Source: Natronomonas halophila | Lineage (GTDB): Archaea; Halobacteriota; Halobacteria; Halobacteriales; Haloarculaceae | DNA: 64,000 nt | Assembly (NCBI RefSeq): GCF_013391085.1 | Contig: NZ_CP058334.1 | Coordinates: 2,108,001-2,172,000 of the forward strand | Direction of reading: 5' to 3' | Shown: positions 8,777 to 17,165 of the stretch, piece by piece | Position numbering within the stretch: the first letter of the stretch is position 1 | Layout: each line of letters opens with the position of its first letter | Translations under genes and position numbers: made by a program | Notes under the pieces: model-generated | Seen by the model: the letters and a program-made list of their open reading frames with translations, nothing else | What the model was told of the DNA's origin: nothing | Database searches by the model: none

Positions 8777-9885
8777 GCCCCGCGCCGCCAGCCGAATCCA
8801 TGGAGGTCGCCGTCGTCGGGTGTGGCGTCGTCGGGGCGACGGCCGCCGTCGAACTCGCCGAGGCGGGCGCCGATGTGACCGTTTTCGAGGCCGGCGATGT
8901 CGCCAGCGGGGCCAGCGGCCGCGCCGCCGGCATCTGCTATGACGCCTTCGCCGACAGTCTCGACGCCGAAATCGCCGCGGAAGCACTCGAAACCTTCCGC
9001 GAACGGGACGCCATCACCGACTGCCCGTACGTCTGGCTGGCCCGCGCAGGCGACGACCGCAGCGCCGCGGCGATGGCCGAACACGTCCCGCGAATGCAGA
9101 AACAGGGCCGCGACGTCGAGTTCATCGCCCCTGCGGACCTCGACGCGCGCTGGCCGGCACTCCGAACCGACGACATCGAGCGGGCGGCCATCGCCCACGA
9201 CGCCGGATTCGTCGATACGGGCAACTACACCCGCGAGACGGCCCAGTTCGCGGTCGCCGCGGGCGCCGACCTCCGCGCGGAGACGCCCGCCCGGCTTGAC
9301 GAACGCGGCCGCGTCAACGGCGAGGCCTTCGATGCCGTCGTCGTCGCCGCTGGCGCCCAAACCCCGCGACTGGTGGCGGCGGCCGGCCTGCCGATTCCGG
9401 TGAAAGCCTACCGCGTGCAGGCATTTCTCTCCGCGGAGACGCCGCTTTCGGCGGCGGTACCGATGTGCTACGATGCAACCGGGAGCTACTACCTCCGGCC
9501 GCGAGGGGGCGGCCTCTTCGTCGGCGACGGCACGGTCCCCGAGGCGGCGGACCCGACCGACTGGAACCGGCGCGCCGACGAATGGTTCGTCGAGGAGTGT
9601 GCCGACTACCTTCAGCAGGCAATCGGTCAGACTGTTCCCGAACGCCGGTCGTGGGCTGGTCTCTGTACCGCGACGCCGGACGGCGACCCGCTGGTCGGCG
9701 AGCGGGCGCCCGGCATCTACGTCGCGACCGGCTTCCAGGGCCACGGCTTCATGCGCGGCCCGGCTATCGGCAAACGGCTCGCAAGGGCGGTGCTGGGCGA
9801 GTCGGCATCGCCGGCGTTCGACCCCAACCGCTTTGCTCCCGACGAGGACTTCGATATCGTCGAGGGGATGACCCTCGAAGAATAG
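8773..9885 (+). CDS. FAD-dependent oxidoreductase, D-amino acid oxidase family
   Basis: 370 residues. A Rossmann dinucleotide-binding motif is near the N-terminus (VAVVGCGVVGATAAVELAEA, followed by VTVFEAGDVASGASGR), then a DAO-type substrate domain and a C-terminal FAD segment (GIYVATGFQGHGFMRGPAIG). Family members oxidise amines or amino acids such as glycine, sarcosine or D-amino acids. ATGA overlap with the preceding gene indicates an operon. Substrate unknown. Confidence 0.85.
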   Translation: MSPAPPAESMEVAVVGCGVVGATAAVELAEAGADVTVFEAGDVASGASGRAAGICYDAFADSLDAEIAAEALETFRERDAITDCPYVWLARAGDDRSAAAMAEHVPRMQKQGRDVEFIAPADLDARWPALRTDDIERAAIAHDAGFVDTGNYTRETAQFAVAAGADLRAETPARLDERGRVNGEAFDAVVVAAGAQTPRLVAAAGLPIPVKAYRVQAFLSAETPLSAAVPMCYDATGSYYLRPRGGGLFVGDGTVPEAADPTDWNRRADEWFVEECADYLQQAIGQTVPERRSWAGLCTATPDGDPLVGERAPGIYVATGFQGHGFMRGPAIGKRLARAVLGESASPAFDPNRFAPDEDFDIVEGMTLEE

Positions 9886-9891
9886 GCTCGG

Positions 9892-10335
9892 TTAGGCGTC
9901 AGCGTCGCTCGCGTCGTCTTCGGCCGCCATTTCGACGGACTCGACCTCATCGGCTTTCTCCTCGCCGTCCTTCGGAATCAGCACTTCGAGCGTGCCGTTC
10001 TTCGTGACCGTCGCGTCAGCGGCTTTGGCATCGACATCGGCGTCCTCGGGCAGTTCGACCTCGCCGCGCAGTTTGAGGCCACGGCCGGGGAACCGCATAT
10101 CGTAGCCGTCGTGGAGGCCGCGGAACCGTTCGATATCGATTTCGAGCGTGCGGCCGACCAGTTCGACGTTCACGTCGCCCGCGCTCGCGCCAGGGGCGTC
10201 GAAGACGGCGAGATACGCGTCGTCGTTTTCCAGCAGGTCGACGGGCAGGTACTTTCGCTCTTGGACGCGACTGGAGGCGCGGCCGATGCCCTCCAGTACC
10301 GTCCGCCCGATGGATTCCCCCACCTCCCGAATCAT
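9892..10335 (-). CDS. Hsp20/alpha-crystallin family small heat shock protein
   Basis: 147 residues from the ATG at 10335. An alpha-crystallin-like domain spans roughly residues 30-125 (LPVDLLENDDAYLAVFDAPG; VNVELVGRTLEIDIERF; KLRGEVELPEDADVDAKAA; TVTKNGTLEVLIPK), followed by an acidic tail. The conserved G-x-L motif of sHSPs is seen as NGTLEVLIP. The start was chosen because its ATG overlaps the stop of the upstream small zinc protein, rather than the longer frame beginning at 10380. Holdase chaperone role inferred from family. Confidence 0.88.
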   Translation of the reverse strand: MIREVGESIGRTVLEGIGRASSRVQERKYLPVDLLENDDAYLAVFDAPGASAGDVNVELVGRTLEIDIERFRGLHDGYDMRFPGRGLKLRGEVELPEDADVDAKAADATVTKNGTLEVLIPKDGEEKADEVESVEMAAEDDASDADA

Positions 10336-10490
10336 ACGTGAATCTCTTCGAGCCCGTCGCTTTCCCCGCAGTAGGGGCAACTGAACGCCTCTACCCCGGT
10401 ATCGTCGGGCATCGAATACTCGTAATGCAGTTCGAACATGTCGAGGTGACAGTCGTCGCGAGTACAGGAAACCTCCAGCGTCTTTGGCAT
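10332..10490 (-). CDS. Small zinc-ribbon protein (DUF7559-like)
   Basis: 52 residues beginning MPKTLEVSCTRDDCHLDMFE. Two cysteine pairs (CTRDDC near residue 9 and CPYCG near 40) point to a single zinc ribbon. I associate this sequence with the haloarchaeal DUF7559 family, from memory. It is the first gene of a two-gene operon with the Hsp20 gene, with an ATGA overlap. Function unknown; it may be a regulator or a protein-binding adaptor. Confidence 0.7.
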   Translation of the reverse strand: MPKTLEVSCTRDDCHLDMFELHYEYSMPDDTGVEAFSCPYCGESDGLEEIHV

Positions 10491-10558
10491 GAACGGGTGT
10501 AGGAGCGAGACGCTAATCAATGCCCCGGCGTTTTGTCCCTGGCGTACCTGACCGACGT

Positions 10559-11374
10559 ATGGTCGTTCGGGGCATCGACTTCAGCGGCGCGGCCGAACCG
10601 GGCGAGGACATCTGGATTACCGAGGGTCGACTCGACGGCCGAACCCTCGAACTCACGGCCTGTCGGTCGGCCGCTGAGGCGTTCGAGACGCGGGGCCGCG
10701 AGGCGATTCTCTCGTCGCTTGTGGACCTGCTCCGGAGCAGCACCGGGACGACGGGTATTGACGTCTCCCTCGGACTGCCCGCAGCGTTGCTTCCCGACGG
10801 TGTGGCGGAGTGGCCGGATGCCGTCCGCTGGTTCGCCGAGACGTTCGCCGACGCAGACGCGTCCGAAATGCGCGAATATTTAAAAGAACGCGCCAGGGCG
10901 AGCGACGAATCCGGCGTCGAGTTGAAACGACAGGCCGACACGGCGGTCGGCGCGAACTCCCCGTACGGTTTCATCACCTACTACCAGACGCTCCACGGGA
11001 TTCGGGACGTGCTCGCGCCGCTGGTCGCCGAGGATGCCGTCCGCGTCCCGCCGATGCAGTCGGCTGGAAAACGAAATGTCATCGAGACGTATCCGGCGGG
11101 CACGCTCCGTCGGCTCCGGACGGTCGACACCCAATATAAGGAAAGCGGCGAGGAGACGGTCGACCGCCGTGCGGAAATCCTGCGCGTACTGAAATCAGAC
11201 CGCGGTGATATCGTACTTTCCCTCGACGAGGAGACACGAGAAATCGCCCTTCAGTCACCGGGGGCTGACGCCCTCGATAGCATTGTCGCTGCCGTCGCGA
11301 CGGCGCGGGCGGTTCGGAACGACTTCGCCACGGACTACGACTACCGGGACTGTGAGGGATATATCTACTCTTAA
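10559..11374 (+). CDS. DUF429 domain protein
   Basis: 271 residues. The start MVVRGIDFSGAA is typical for DUF429, a family with an RNase H-like fold and acidic residues that may bind metal. An in-frame ATG at 10520 would add 13 residues, but a TTTTG-containing TATA-like stretch at about 10528-10537 sits at leaderless spacing from 10559, so the shorter form is preferred. Later segments (GANSPYGFITYYQTLHGIRD, NVIETYPAGTLRRL) are also family-like. Biochemical role unknown; nuclease or phosphohydrolase activity is a guess. Confidence 0.72.
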   Translation: MVVRGIDFSGAAEPGEDIWITEGRLDGRTLELTACRSAAEAFETRGREAILSSLVDLLRSSTGTTGIDVSLGLPAALLPDGVAEWPDAVRWFAETFADADASEMREYLKERARASDESGVELKRQADTAVGANSPYGFITYYQTLHGIRDVLAPLVAEDAVRVPPMQSAGKRNVIETYPAGTLRRLRTVDTQYKESGEETVDRRAEILRVLKSDRGDIVLSLDEETREIALQSPGADALDSIVAAVATARAVRNDFATDYDYRDCEGYIYS

Positions 11375-11422
11375 ACAGTGTTTGGCGTGTGTTTTAAATC
11401 ACCAACTATCGTACACACTGGT

Positions 11423-11716
11423 ATGAGCACCACCCTCACGACACGGATTCCGGAGGACCTCGCGGCGGAAATCGAGCGTATCAGCGAGGAGGAGGGCCTC
11501 GACAAGAGCGCTGCTACCCGTCAGTTGCTTGCACAGGCAGTCGCCGAACGGCGGCGAAAACAGGCGTTCGAGCGTTACGAGGACGGTGAACTATCGCTCG
11601 GGCAACTGGCCGAGGCGGCGGATATGTCCGTCCGGCAGGCGCTTTCGGAACTCCGGGAACGCGGTATCCACTTCAACTACTCCGAACAGAGCCTTCACGA
11701 GGACTTCGATGCTTGA
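11423..11716 (+). CDS. UPF0175 family antitoxin-like protein
   Basis: 97 residues. The N-terminal 45 residues read as a ribbon-helix-helix DNA-binding region (TTRIPEDLAAEIERISEEEG, then DKSAATRQLLAQAV), followed by a UPF0175-type helical part with a predicted helix-turn-helix (GQLAEAADMSVRQALSELRE). The gene overlaps the DUF3368 PIN-like gene by eight bases. This arrangement is known for putative VapB-like antitoxins, which repress their own promoter and bind the toxin. The upstream 30 bases are AT-rich, suitable for an autoregulated promoter. Confidence 0.78.
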   Translation: MSTTLTTRIPEDLAAEIERISEEEGLDKSAATRQLLAQAVAERRRKQAFERYEDGELSLGQLAEAADMSVRQALSELRERGIHFNYSEQSLHEDFDA

Positions 11717-12224
11717 CGAGGGAGCGATCGCCGATGCGACGGTGCTGATCTTCCTCGGAAAGCTCGATAAACTTGACCGTCTTCGGGAACGCTACGATAC
11801 TGTATATATACCCGAAACGGTCCACGAGGAAGTCGTCGTTGCCGGCAAGGAGATCGGCGCGCGTGACGCCGCACTCGCCGAAGAGGCGATCGAGGACGGC
11901 TGGCTCGTCGTTGAACCGACCGATGTCAACCCGGCAGTCGAGCGATTCGACCTCGAAGCCGGCGAAACCGCCGTACTCTCGCTGGCTCTCGACCGGGATG
12001 CGGACTGCCTGCTTGCCGACGAGGAGGCCGTCCGCGAAGTCGCCCGCCTGCTCGACCTCAATCCCCGCGGGACGCTGTCCGTACTGTTCGACGAACTCCG
12101 GTCGGGTGACGCCACCTTCGACGATTTCGTCGAGTCGCTGGAACGCCTCATCGACGAAGGGTTCTACCTCGATGAGTCGGTCTACCTGCAGGCGGTTCGG
12201 AAGGCACGAGAACTCGCTGAGTAA
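11709..12224 (+). CDS. DUF3368 PIN-like domain protein, putative VapC-like toxin
   Basis: 171 residues. PIN-like acidic positions include an Asp near the start (ADATVLIFLGKLDKLDRL), Glu in IPETVHEEVV, Glu in LEAGETAVLSLAL and Asp in DADCLLADEEAVREVA. The LNPRGTLSVL segment is characteristic of DUF3368. PIN proteins are metal-dependent RNases. Start at the ATG overlapping the antitoxin stop; the longer open frame from 11529 lies inside the antitoxin. A GTG or TTG start was not needed. Confidence 0.78.
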   Translation: MLDEGAIADATVLIFLGKLDKLDRLRERYDTVYIPETVHEEVVVAGKEIGARDAALAEEAIEDGWLVVEPTDVNPAVERFDLEAGETAVLSLALDRDADCLLADEEAVREVARLLDLNPRGTLSVLFDELRSGDATFDDFVESLERLIDEGFYLDESVYLQAVRKARELAE

Positions 12225-12266
12225 CCATCCGCATTCGTTTTACGCGTCGATGCCCTCCGGCCGAGT

Positions 12267-13985
12267 ATGAAGGACCCGGCGGACCTGGACGTAACCCTCG
12301 TCGACGGCTACGTCGACGAGCCGGCGCATTTCGGCGTGCCACCCTATATCTCGACGTATCCGCGCTTCGCCGCCGGTGCTGCCGTCGACGCAGGCGTTTC
12401 GCCCGACAACATCACGTATCACACCATCGACGAACTCCGTGAGGACCGCTCGAAGAAGCGGGACGTCGCGGCGGCCGACCTCTTCATTTACGTCGGCGGG
12501 ATGACCGTCCCCGGCAAGTACGTCGGCGGCACGCCCGCCGAACCCGACGAGGTGAAGGAACTCGCCTGGATGGCCGAGGGCACGAGCGTCATGGGCGGGC
12601 CAGTCCGCTTCGGCGTCGGCGAGGCCAACGAGGGCGCCACCGAGACTGAACGGCAGAACCTCGATTACGACTTCCTCGCGATGGCCGACATCGAGGCCGC
12701 GGTCTACGACCTCGTCCACGGCGGCTTGGAGGGCTTCGAGGACCGCTACCGCGACAACGAGGAACTCGATAGATGGGCCTCGAAGGGCGCCTTTATCATC
12801 GAGCAGCATCCGGACCACCCCGAATACCTCATCTGCGAGATGGAGACCTCGCGTGGCTGTCCGTACCGCTGTTCGTTCTGTACGGAACCGATGTACGGCG
12901 ACCCGGACTTCCGGGCGCCCCGCTCGGTCGTCGAGGAAGTCGACCGCCTCTCGGACCACGGCGCCCGCCACTTCCGACTCGGCCGGCAGGCGGACATCCT
13001 CGCCTACGGCGGCGACGGCGAAGCGCCGAACCCCGACGCCCTCCGTGAACTCTACGGGGGGATTCGCGAGGCCGTCCCCGACCTCGGGACGCTGCATCTC
13101 GACAACATGAACCCCGTGACGATTACGGACTATCCCGAGAAATCGAGGGAGGGAATCCGCATCATCGCCGAGAACAACACGCCCGGCGACACCGCGGCGT
13201 TCGGCCTCGAATCCGCCGACCCGCTCGTTCAGGAGGAGAACAACCTCCTTGTCACCGCCGAGGAGTGTCTCGAAGCGGTCCGCATCGTCAACGAGGAAGG
13301 TGGCTGGCGTCCCGGCGAGGAACCGGGAAGCGGCCCCTCCGTCGACCCGAACGCCGACCGCCTGCCGAAACTCCTGCCGGGCATCAACCTCGTCCACGGC
13401 CTGAAGGGCGAGCGCTCGGAGACCTTCGAGCACAACAAGCAGTTCCTGCAGGATGTCTACGACGAGGGCCTGATGGTCCGCCGTATCAACATCCGGCAGG
13501 TGATGGCTTTCGAGGGCACCGAGATGGCCGAGACGGGCGCCGACATCGCCAAGGACCACAAACAGCAGTTCAAGACGTACAAGCAGGAGGTCCGCGAGGA
13601 GATCGACAACCCGATGCTCCAGCGCGTCGCCCCGCCGGGGACCGTCCTGCCGAACGTCTACCTCGAATACCATCAGGACGGCAAGACCTTCGGCCGGCAG
13701 TTGGGCACCTACGCGCTTCTCGTGGGTATCCCGGGCGAGCACGAACTCGGACAGGCCATCGACGTGGCCGTCACCGACCACGGTTTCCGCTCGGTTTCGG
13801 GCGTGCCCTATCCGCTTGATATCAACAGCGCCTCGATGGATGAACTCCGGATGCTCCCCGAAATCGGCAAACAGCGCGCCGGCAACATCGTCGTCAACCG
13901 CCCTTACGAGTCACCCAAGGACGCTACCGACGAAATCGACCTGACGCGATTCTGCGAGACGGGCCGCACGGAGCGCGCGGACTGA
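12267..13985 (+). CDS. Radical SAM protein with C-terminal helix-hairpin-helix domain
   Basis: 572 residues. The N-terminal 190 residues resemble the cobalamin-binding-type domain that precedes the barrel in B12-type radical SAM proteins (TLVDGYVDEPAHFGVPPYIS, then a Rossmann-like pattern), without an obvious DxHxxG motif. The radical SAM cluster motif SRGCPYRCSFC gives Cys198, 202 and 205. The C-terminus (about 515-555: INSASMDELRMLPEIGKQRA) is a helix-hairpin-helix repeat like those that bind DNA or RNA. Reaction and substrate unknown; a nucleic acid target is possible from the HhH domain. Confidence 0.8.
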   Translation: MKDPADLDVTLVDGYVDEPAHFGVPPYISTYPRFAAGAAVDAGVSPDNITYHTIDELREDRSKKRDVAAADLFIYVGGMTVPGKYVGGTPAEPDEVKELAWMAEGTSVMGGPVRFGVGEANEGATETERQNLDYDFLAMADIEAAVYDLVHGGLEGFEDRYRDNEELDRWASKGAFIIEQHPDHPEYLICEMETSRGCPYRCSFCTEPMYGDPDFRAPRSVVEEVDRLSDHGARHFRLGRQADILAYGGDGEAPNPDALRELYGGIREAVPDLGTLHLDNMNPVTITDYPEKSREGIRIIAENNTPGDTAAFGLESADPLVQEENNLLVTAEECLEAVRIVNEEGGWRPGEEPGSGPSVDPNADRLPKLLPGINLVHGLKGERSETFEHNKQFLQDVYDEGLMVRRINIRQVMAFEGTEMAETGADIAKDHKQQFKTYKQEVREEIDNPMLQRVAPPGTVLPNVYLEYHQDGKTFGRQLGTYALLVGIPGEHELGQAIDVAVTDHGFRSVSGVPYPLDINSASMDELRMLPEIGKQRAGNIVVNRPYESPKDATDEIDLTRFCETGRTERAD

Positions 13986-14031
13986 CAGCCTCGGCGATAG
14001 GCCTTTGCTTGCGGCTTCCTGAGTTCTATGC

Positions 14032-14349
14032 ATGCCACAGGATAGCACAGCCGACCGACTCCGCATCTCGTATCCTGCGGACCTCAGCGAGTGGGGGCGA
14101 TTTCAGGTCGAAAAGCCGTCGTTCCGGGCGTATCTGCGGAAGACCACTGAGATGGCGAGTCAGGGTGACGTTTTCGAGGAGTTCGTCGGCGTCGGTTGCT
14201 GTGGGAACACGCTGGACGTGCCGCTTCGGGTCGAGGCCGTCGAAGGCGGCAACAGGGTCGGCGAGGACACCGAAATCGAATACGAGGTGCGGGAGGCCTG
14301 CGATATCGAGGGCGGGTGGCTGGTCCAGAGCGAAGCGGGGCCGTCCTAA
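14032..14349 (+). CDS. Conserved haloarchaeal hypothetical protein
   Basis: 105 residues, soluble and acidic, with a central vicinal cysteine pair (VGVGCCGNTLDVPLRV near residue 54) and a third cysteine near residue 89 (REACDIEGGW). I do not recognise a characterised family. The CC pair could be a redox or metal site. It converges on the membrane protein gene at 14346, overlapping it by four bases tail to tail. Confidence 0.6.
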   Translation: MPQDSTADRLRISYPADLSEWGRFQVEKPSFRAYLRKTTEMASQGDVFEEFVGVGCCGNTLDVPLRVEAVEGGNRVGEDTEIEYEVREACDIEGGWLVQSEAGPS

Positions 14350-14714
14350 AGCCGGTGTAGACCGTCCTCGTCTTCGAGGAAGAGCGGGTTCTCTGGGCCG
14401 AAGGCGGTGCCCGTTAGGGCGACGGTTCGGTCCTCGACTTGTACCTCCCAGCGCGGGACGAACCCTCCCTCGTCGAGTTCGACGTCGTCGACGGCATCGT
14501 CCCACCGGGTCAGCAGGCGGGCGACGTCGCTCCGAAGGCGGTGTTGGCCCCAGAGCATGCCGCCGCCCAGAGCGAGAGCGATGCCGGCCGCCGCGGCGGG
14601 CGCGAGTGCGGGCCGACCGACGGCGACGAGTGACAGGGCGCCGAGAACCATCAGGGTGCAGACGGCTGTCAGCGGGCGTGTACCGAACCCTAACGGCACT
14701 TGGTAGTCACTCAT
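14346..14714 (-). CDS. Small membrane protein of unknown function
   Basis: 122 residues. Two hydrophobic segments at about 15-32 and 34-54 (TAVCTLMVLGALSLVAVG; LAPAAAAGIALALGGGML) form a hairpin in the membrane. An acidic soluble domain of about 65 residues follows. No recognisable motif. Convergent overlap with the preceding plus-strand gene. Confidence 0.6.
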   Translation of the reverse strand: MSDYQVPLGFGTRPLTAVCTLMVLGALSLVAVGRPALAPAAAAGIALALGGGMLWGQHRLRSDVARLLTRWDDAVDDVELDEGGFVPRWEVQVEDRTVALTGTAFGPENPLFLEDEDGLHRL

Positions 14715-14759
14715 TCGGACAGTGCTTCACGCCGGCGTCTATAATCCCTCGGTCCCGTT

Positions 14760-15482
14760 TCACTCGGTGAGTTCTGCTTCCTGAAGGACCTCGTTGAGGT
14801 CGTCGCGGACGTGTTCGCCGAGTTCGCGGTCGCCGGCCGTCGTGACGACGCGGTTCTCCTGGACGCTGGAGCCGTCACGGATGAGCAGGCGGACGTTGCC
14901 GTTGTCGTCGGCGCGGGTCACCTTCGCGCGGACGCCCGTGCGGGAACCGGAGCCGCCGGCGTCGATGGGGCCCGGAATCAGTTTCTTGACGTGGGGATGA
15001 CTGGCGACGGTCTGGAGGACCTGCCGGCCGTCGCGGCCGCCGATGACCGTCGAGTGGCTGCCGCCCAGTTTCTCCTGAAAGGAGGCTTCGATGACTTCGA
15101 GGGCGGTGTCACCGCGCTTGCGGCGGACGGCCTCGATGGGGTCGTCGTCCTCGACGCGGTAGAAGGGATAGTGAAGTTCCGCGCGCGTGGCGCGGACGAT
15201 GTCGCGCTCGCCGGTGGCGTAGACCTCCTCGGGCCGTTTGCGTCGGACTTCGTCGGCGATGCGGCCGGCGTAGTTGCGACGTTCGGCCGGTGCCCAGCGG
15301 TCGTCGGTTTCGATGCTGGTCGTGACGGTTCGCTGGGCGACGATCTCGTCGTCGAGCAGGCAGGTGACGGTCGCTCGCTCGCGCTCGCAGTCGATGACGA
15401 CGGTGTCGGTGTTGGCGCTGCGACAGACCAGGCAGTAATCGCCCGGCCGTTCCAGCGACGACGCGCACTGCCGACACTCCAT
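14760..15482 (-). CDS. DUF2103 family predicted metal-binding protein
   Basis: 240 residues. The N-terminus has a zinc-ribbon pattern (MECRQCASSLERPGDYCLVC: cysteines at 3, 6, 17 and 20). The C-terminal half, from about residue 145, matches DUF2103 (KLGGSHSTVIGGRDGRQVLQ; HPHVKKLIPGPIDAGG), a family of unknown function found widely in archaea. A nucleic-acid-related role is often supposed but unproven. The 306 bases upstream contain no other gene and are highly structured (see 15483-15788). Confidence 0.75.
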   Translation of the reverse strand: MECRQCASSLERPGDYCLVCRSANTDTVVIDCERERATVTCLLDDEIVAQRTVTTSIETDDRWAPAERRNYAGRIADEVRRKRPEEVYATGERDIVRATRAELHYPFYRVEDDDPIEAVRRKRGDTALEVIEASFQEKLGGSHSTVIGGRDGRQVLQTVASHPHVKKLIPGPIDAGGSGSRTGVRAKVTRADDNGNVRLLIRDGSSVQENRVVTTAGDRELGEHVRDDLNEVLQEAELTE

Positions 15483-15788
15483 GTCCGTTCGAAGTCGTCC
15501 GAGCCCGATAAGCGGGGCGGTTCACCCCCACTTTTTGCACGGGGCGCCTGTAGCGCCCCGGCAAAAACATGGGGAAAATATGCGCGAGAGCCGACTAACG
15601 CACTCGGAGGGCGTGGCTGGAAGCTCTCGCTACGGTGACTCGGCGACTTCGCCGCCTCGTTGCCGCGAACCGCCTCGGGGGCGCTTTTCAAGCGCCCCAC
15701 TCGGCGGATGCTACCCCCTCAGTCGGTTGATTCTTTTAAATAGCGGCTTCTAACTCTACCCTTTCTCACATCTGGGGGAACTTCCCTG
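15483..15788. other. Gene-free structured intergenic stretch
   Basis: No credible coding sequence. It contains a near-perfect long inverted repeat (15526-15574), a second hairpin with a nine-base stem (15678-15686 with 15690-15698, nested inside a further CCGCC/GGCGG pairing at about 15672-15707), and a short palindrome around 15629-15642. A TTTAAA on the minus strand near 15735-15742 could start a transcript reading left through the structures into the DUF2103 gene, giving a leader of about 230 bases or a separate small RNA. It also lies just downstream of truD, so part may be its terminator. See findings. Confidence 0.5.
15526..15574. repeat. Long imperfect inverted repeat
   Basis: Left arm CCCC, then CTTTTTGC and CGGGGCGC; loop CTGTA (15548-15552); right arm GCGCCCCG, GCAAAAA, GGGG. 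About 22 of 24 positions can pair with one bulge and a small internal mismatch. The inner eight-base stem is perfect. Either a strong transcript-terminating hairpin (with U-rich parts) or a dispersed palindromic element. Confidence 0.7.
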
Positions 15789-17117
15789 TCACGACAGATC
15801 GTCAGGGTCGGCCTTCAGGAACTCACGGGCCACGACCGTCGCGTAACTGCCTTTCGGCAACGAGAACGAGAGCGTAAGCGGGTCGCGGTCGATATCGAGG
15901 TCGGTCGTCACGCGAATCGCGCGTCGGGTACCCGTCGAATCGAACTCGCCGGGTAGCGAGAAGTCGGCGGGTTCGATGCCCAACTCGTCGAGCACTTCGT
16001 GGGCGATTTCGGCGGGTTCGCCGGCCCCGAACTCGGTGTCGGTGCCGACAAGCGGCGCGGTGACGAACGCGCGGCCGCGCTCGCAATGGCGGCCGACCGT
16101 ATCGACCCGGCCCTCGTCGACGGTCTGGGCGCGGTCGGGGTCCGGCAGGCCGGCGTCGTCGGTAAAACAGACCACGTCGCCGGGGACGGGACGGCCGAAG
16201 GGCAGGCCCCGTTCCAATCGCTCCGAGAGGATGCGGTTGAAGGCATACGACTGGGCGGCGTTGACGAACATCCGCTGGAGGTTCGTCGGCAGGCGCTCCA
16301 GCGCCTCGCGGTAGTCCTCGTCGGTTTCGGCGCCCTCCGCGAGGCGGGCGGCGATGGCGCGCTCGAAGCGCAAGCGCCCCGGCAGTGTATCGAGGGCGGC
16401 CTGCCAGTCCCGCGTTTCGCCGATTTCTTCCCGGACCTCGCGCGTCGATTCGGGTTCGCGCTCGCTGGACTCACAGACGTACCGGACGGCCGCCGACTTC
16501 CAGTCGCCGCGGACGATATCGAGGCCGACGCGGTGGGTGATGGGTCGTTTCGACCCGAAACGCTGCTGGCCGAAGTAGTTCGGAACGGCCACCTCGTCGG
16601 CGCTTCCGTCGAAATCGGCGGCGAACTCGCGGAGTTCGTCTGCGACGGTCTCGGCGTTTTCGGGGTGGTCGGCATCGCGAACGACGAGTTCGAACTCGTT
16701 GCCCGCGAGGTCGCCGAAGAGGACGGGTCGGCCCGCCCGCCCCAGAATCTCGACGTCGGCGTTACCAAGCTCCGGCAGTTCCGTACGGTCGGGCAGTTTC
16801 ACCGAGAACAGCTGTGTCGTAATCGCGTGCTTGTCCTTCGTTCCGGCCCACGAGACGCGCTCGCGGCTGATTTCGAGTTTGTTCGACAGCGCCGAGGCGA
16901 AATCGTTGGTGTCCCATCCCGAGAGCTTCGCCCGGAAGACGAGATGCGGGTACGACCCGCTGTCGGCGTCGACGGGGTGGACGTCGACGTCGAAGGACTC
17001 TCGCTCGCGGACCCGGAAATCCTCCGGGCGGGCGCGCAGGCGGCCGCCGGTGCCATCGGCCTCGCTGACGTAATACTCGATGCCGACGGCCTGCTCGACG
17101 GGATGGGACTCGCGCAT
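15789..17117 (-). CDS. truD: tRNA pseudouridine(13) synthase
   Basis: 442 residues. TruD converts U13 of certain tRNAs to pseudouridine. The catalytic motif [13 protein letters not shown] places the nucleophilic aspartate at residue 95. [10 protein letters not shown] near residue 175 is the second strongly conserved TruD motif, and the insert domain follows before a C-terminal segment ([20 protein letters not shown]). Length fits the archaeal form. A 45-residue gene lies 48 bases upstream on the same strand. Confidence 0.95.
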   Translation of the reverse strand: MRESHPVEQAVGIEYYVSEADGTGGRLRARPEDFRVRERESFDVDVHPVDADSGSYPHLVFRAKLSGWDTNDFASALSNKLEISRERVSWAGTKDKHAITTQLFSVKLPDRTELPELGNADVEILGRAGRPVLFGDLAGNEFELVVRDADHPENAETVADELREFAADFDGSADEVAVPNYFGQQRFGSKRPITHRVGLDIVRGDWKSAAVRYVCESSEREPESTREVREEIGETRDWQAALDTLPGRLRFERAIAARLAEGAETDEDYREALERLPTNLQRMFVNAAQSYAFNRILSERLERGLPFGRPVPGDVVCFTDDAGLPDPDRAQTVDEGRVDTVGRHCERGRAFVTAPLVGTDTEFGAGEPAEIAHEVLDELGIEPADFSLPGEFDSTGTRRAIRVTTDLDIDRDPLTLSFSLPKGSYATVVAREFLKADPDDLS

Positions 17118-17165
17118 ACCCTCGGCTGGACGCCGCTGCGCAAAGCGTCTTACGAGACGGGAGGC

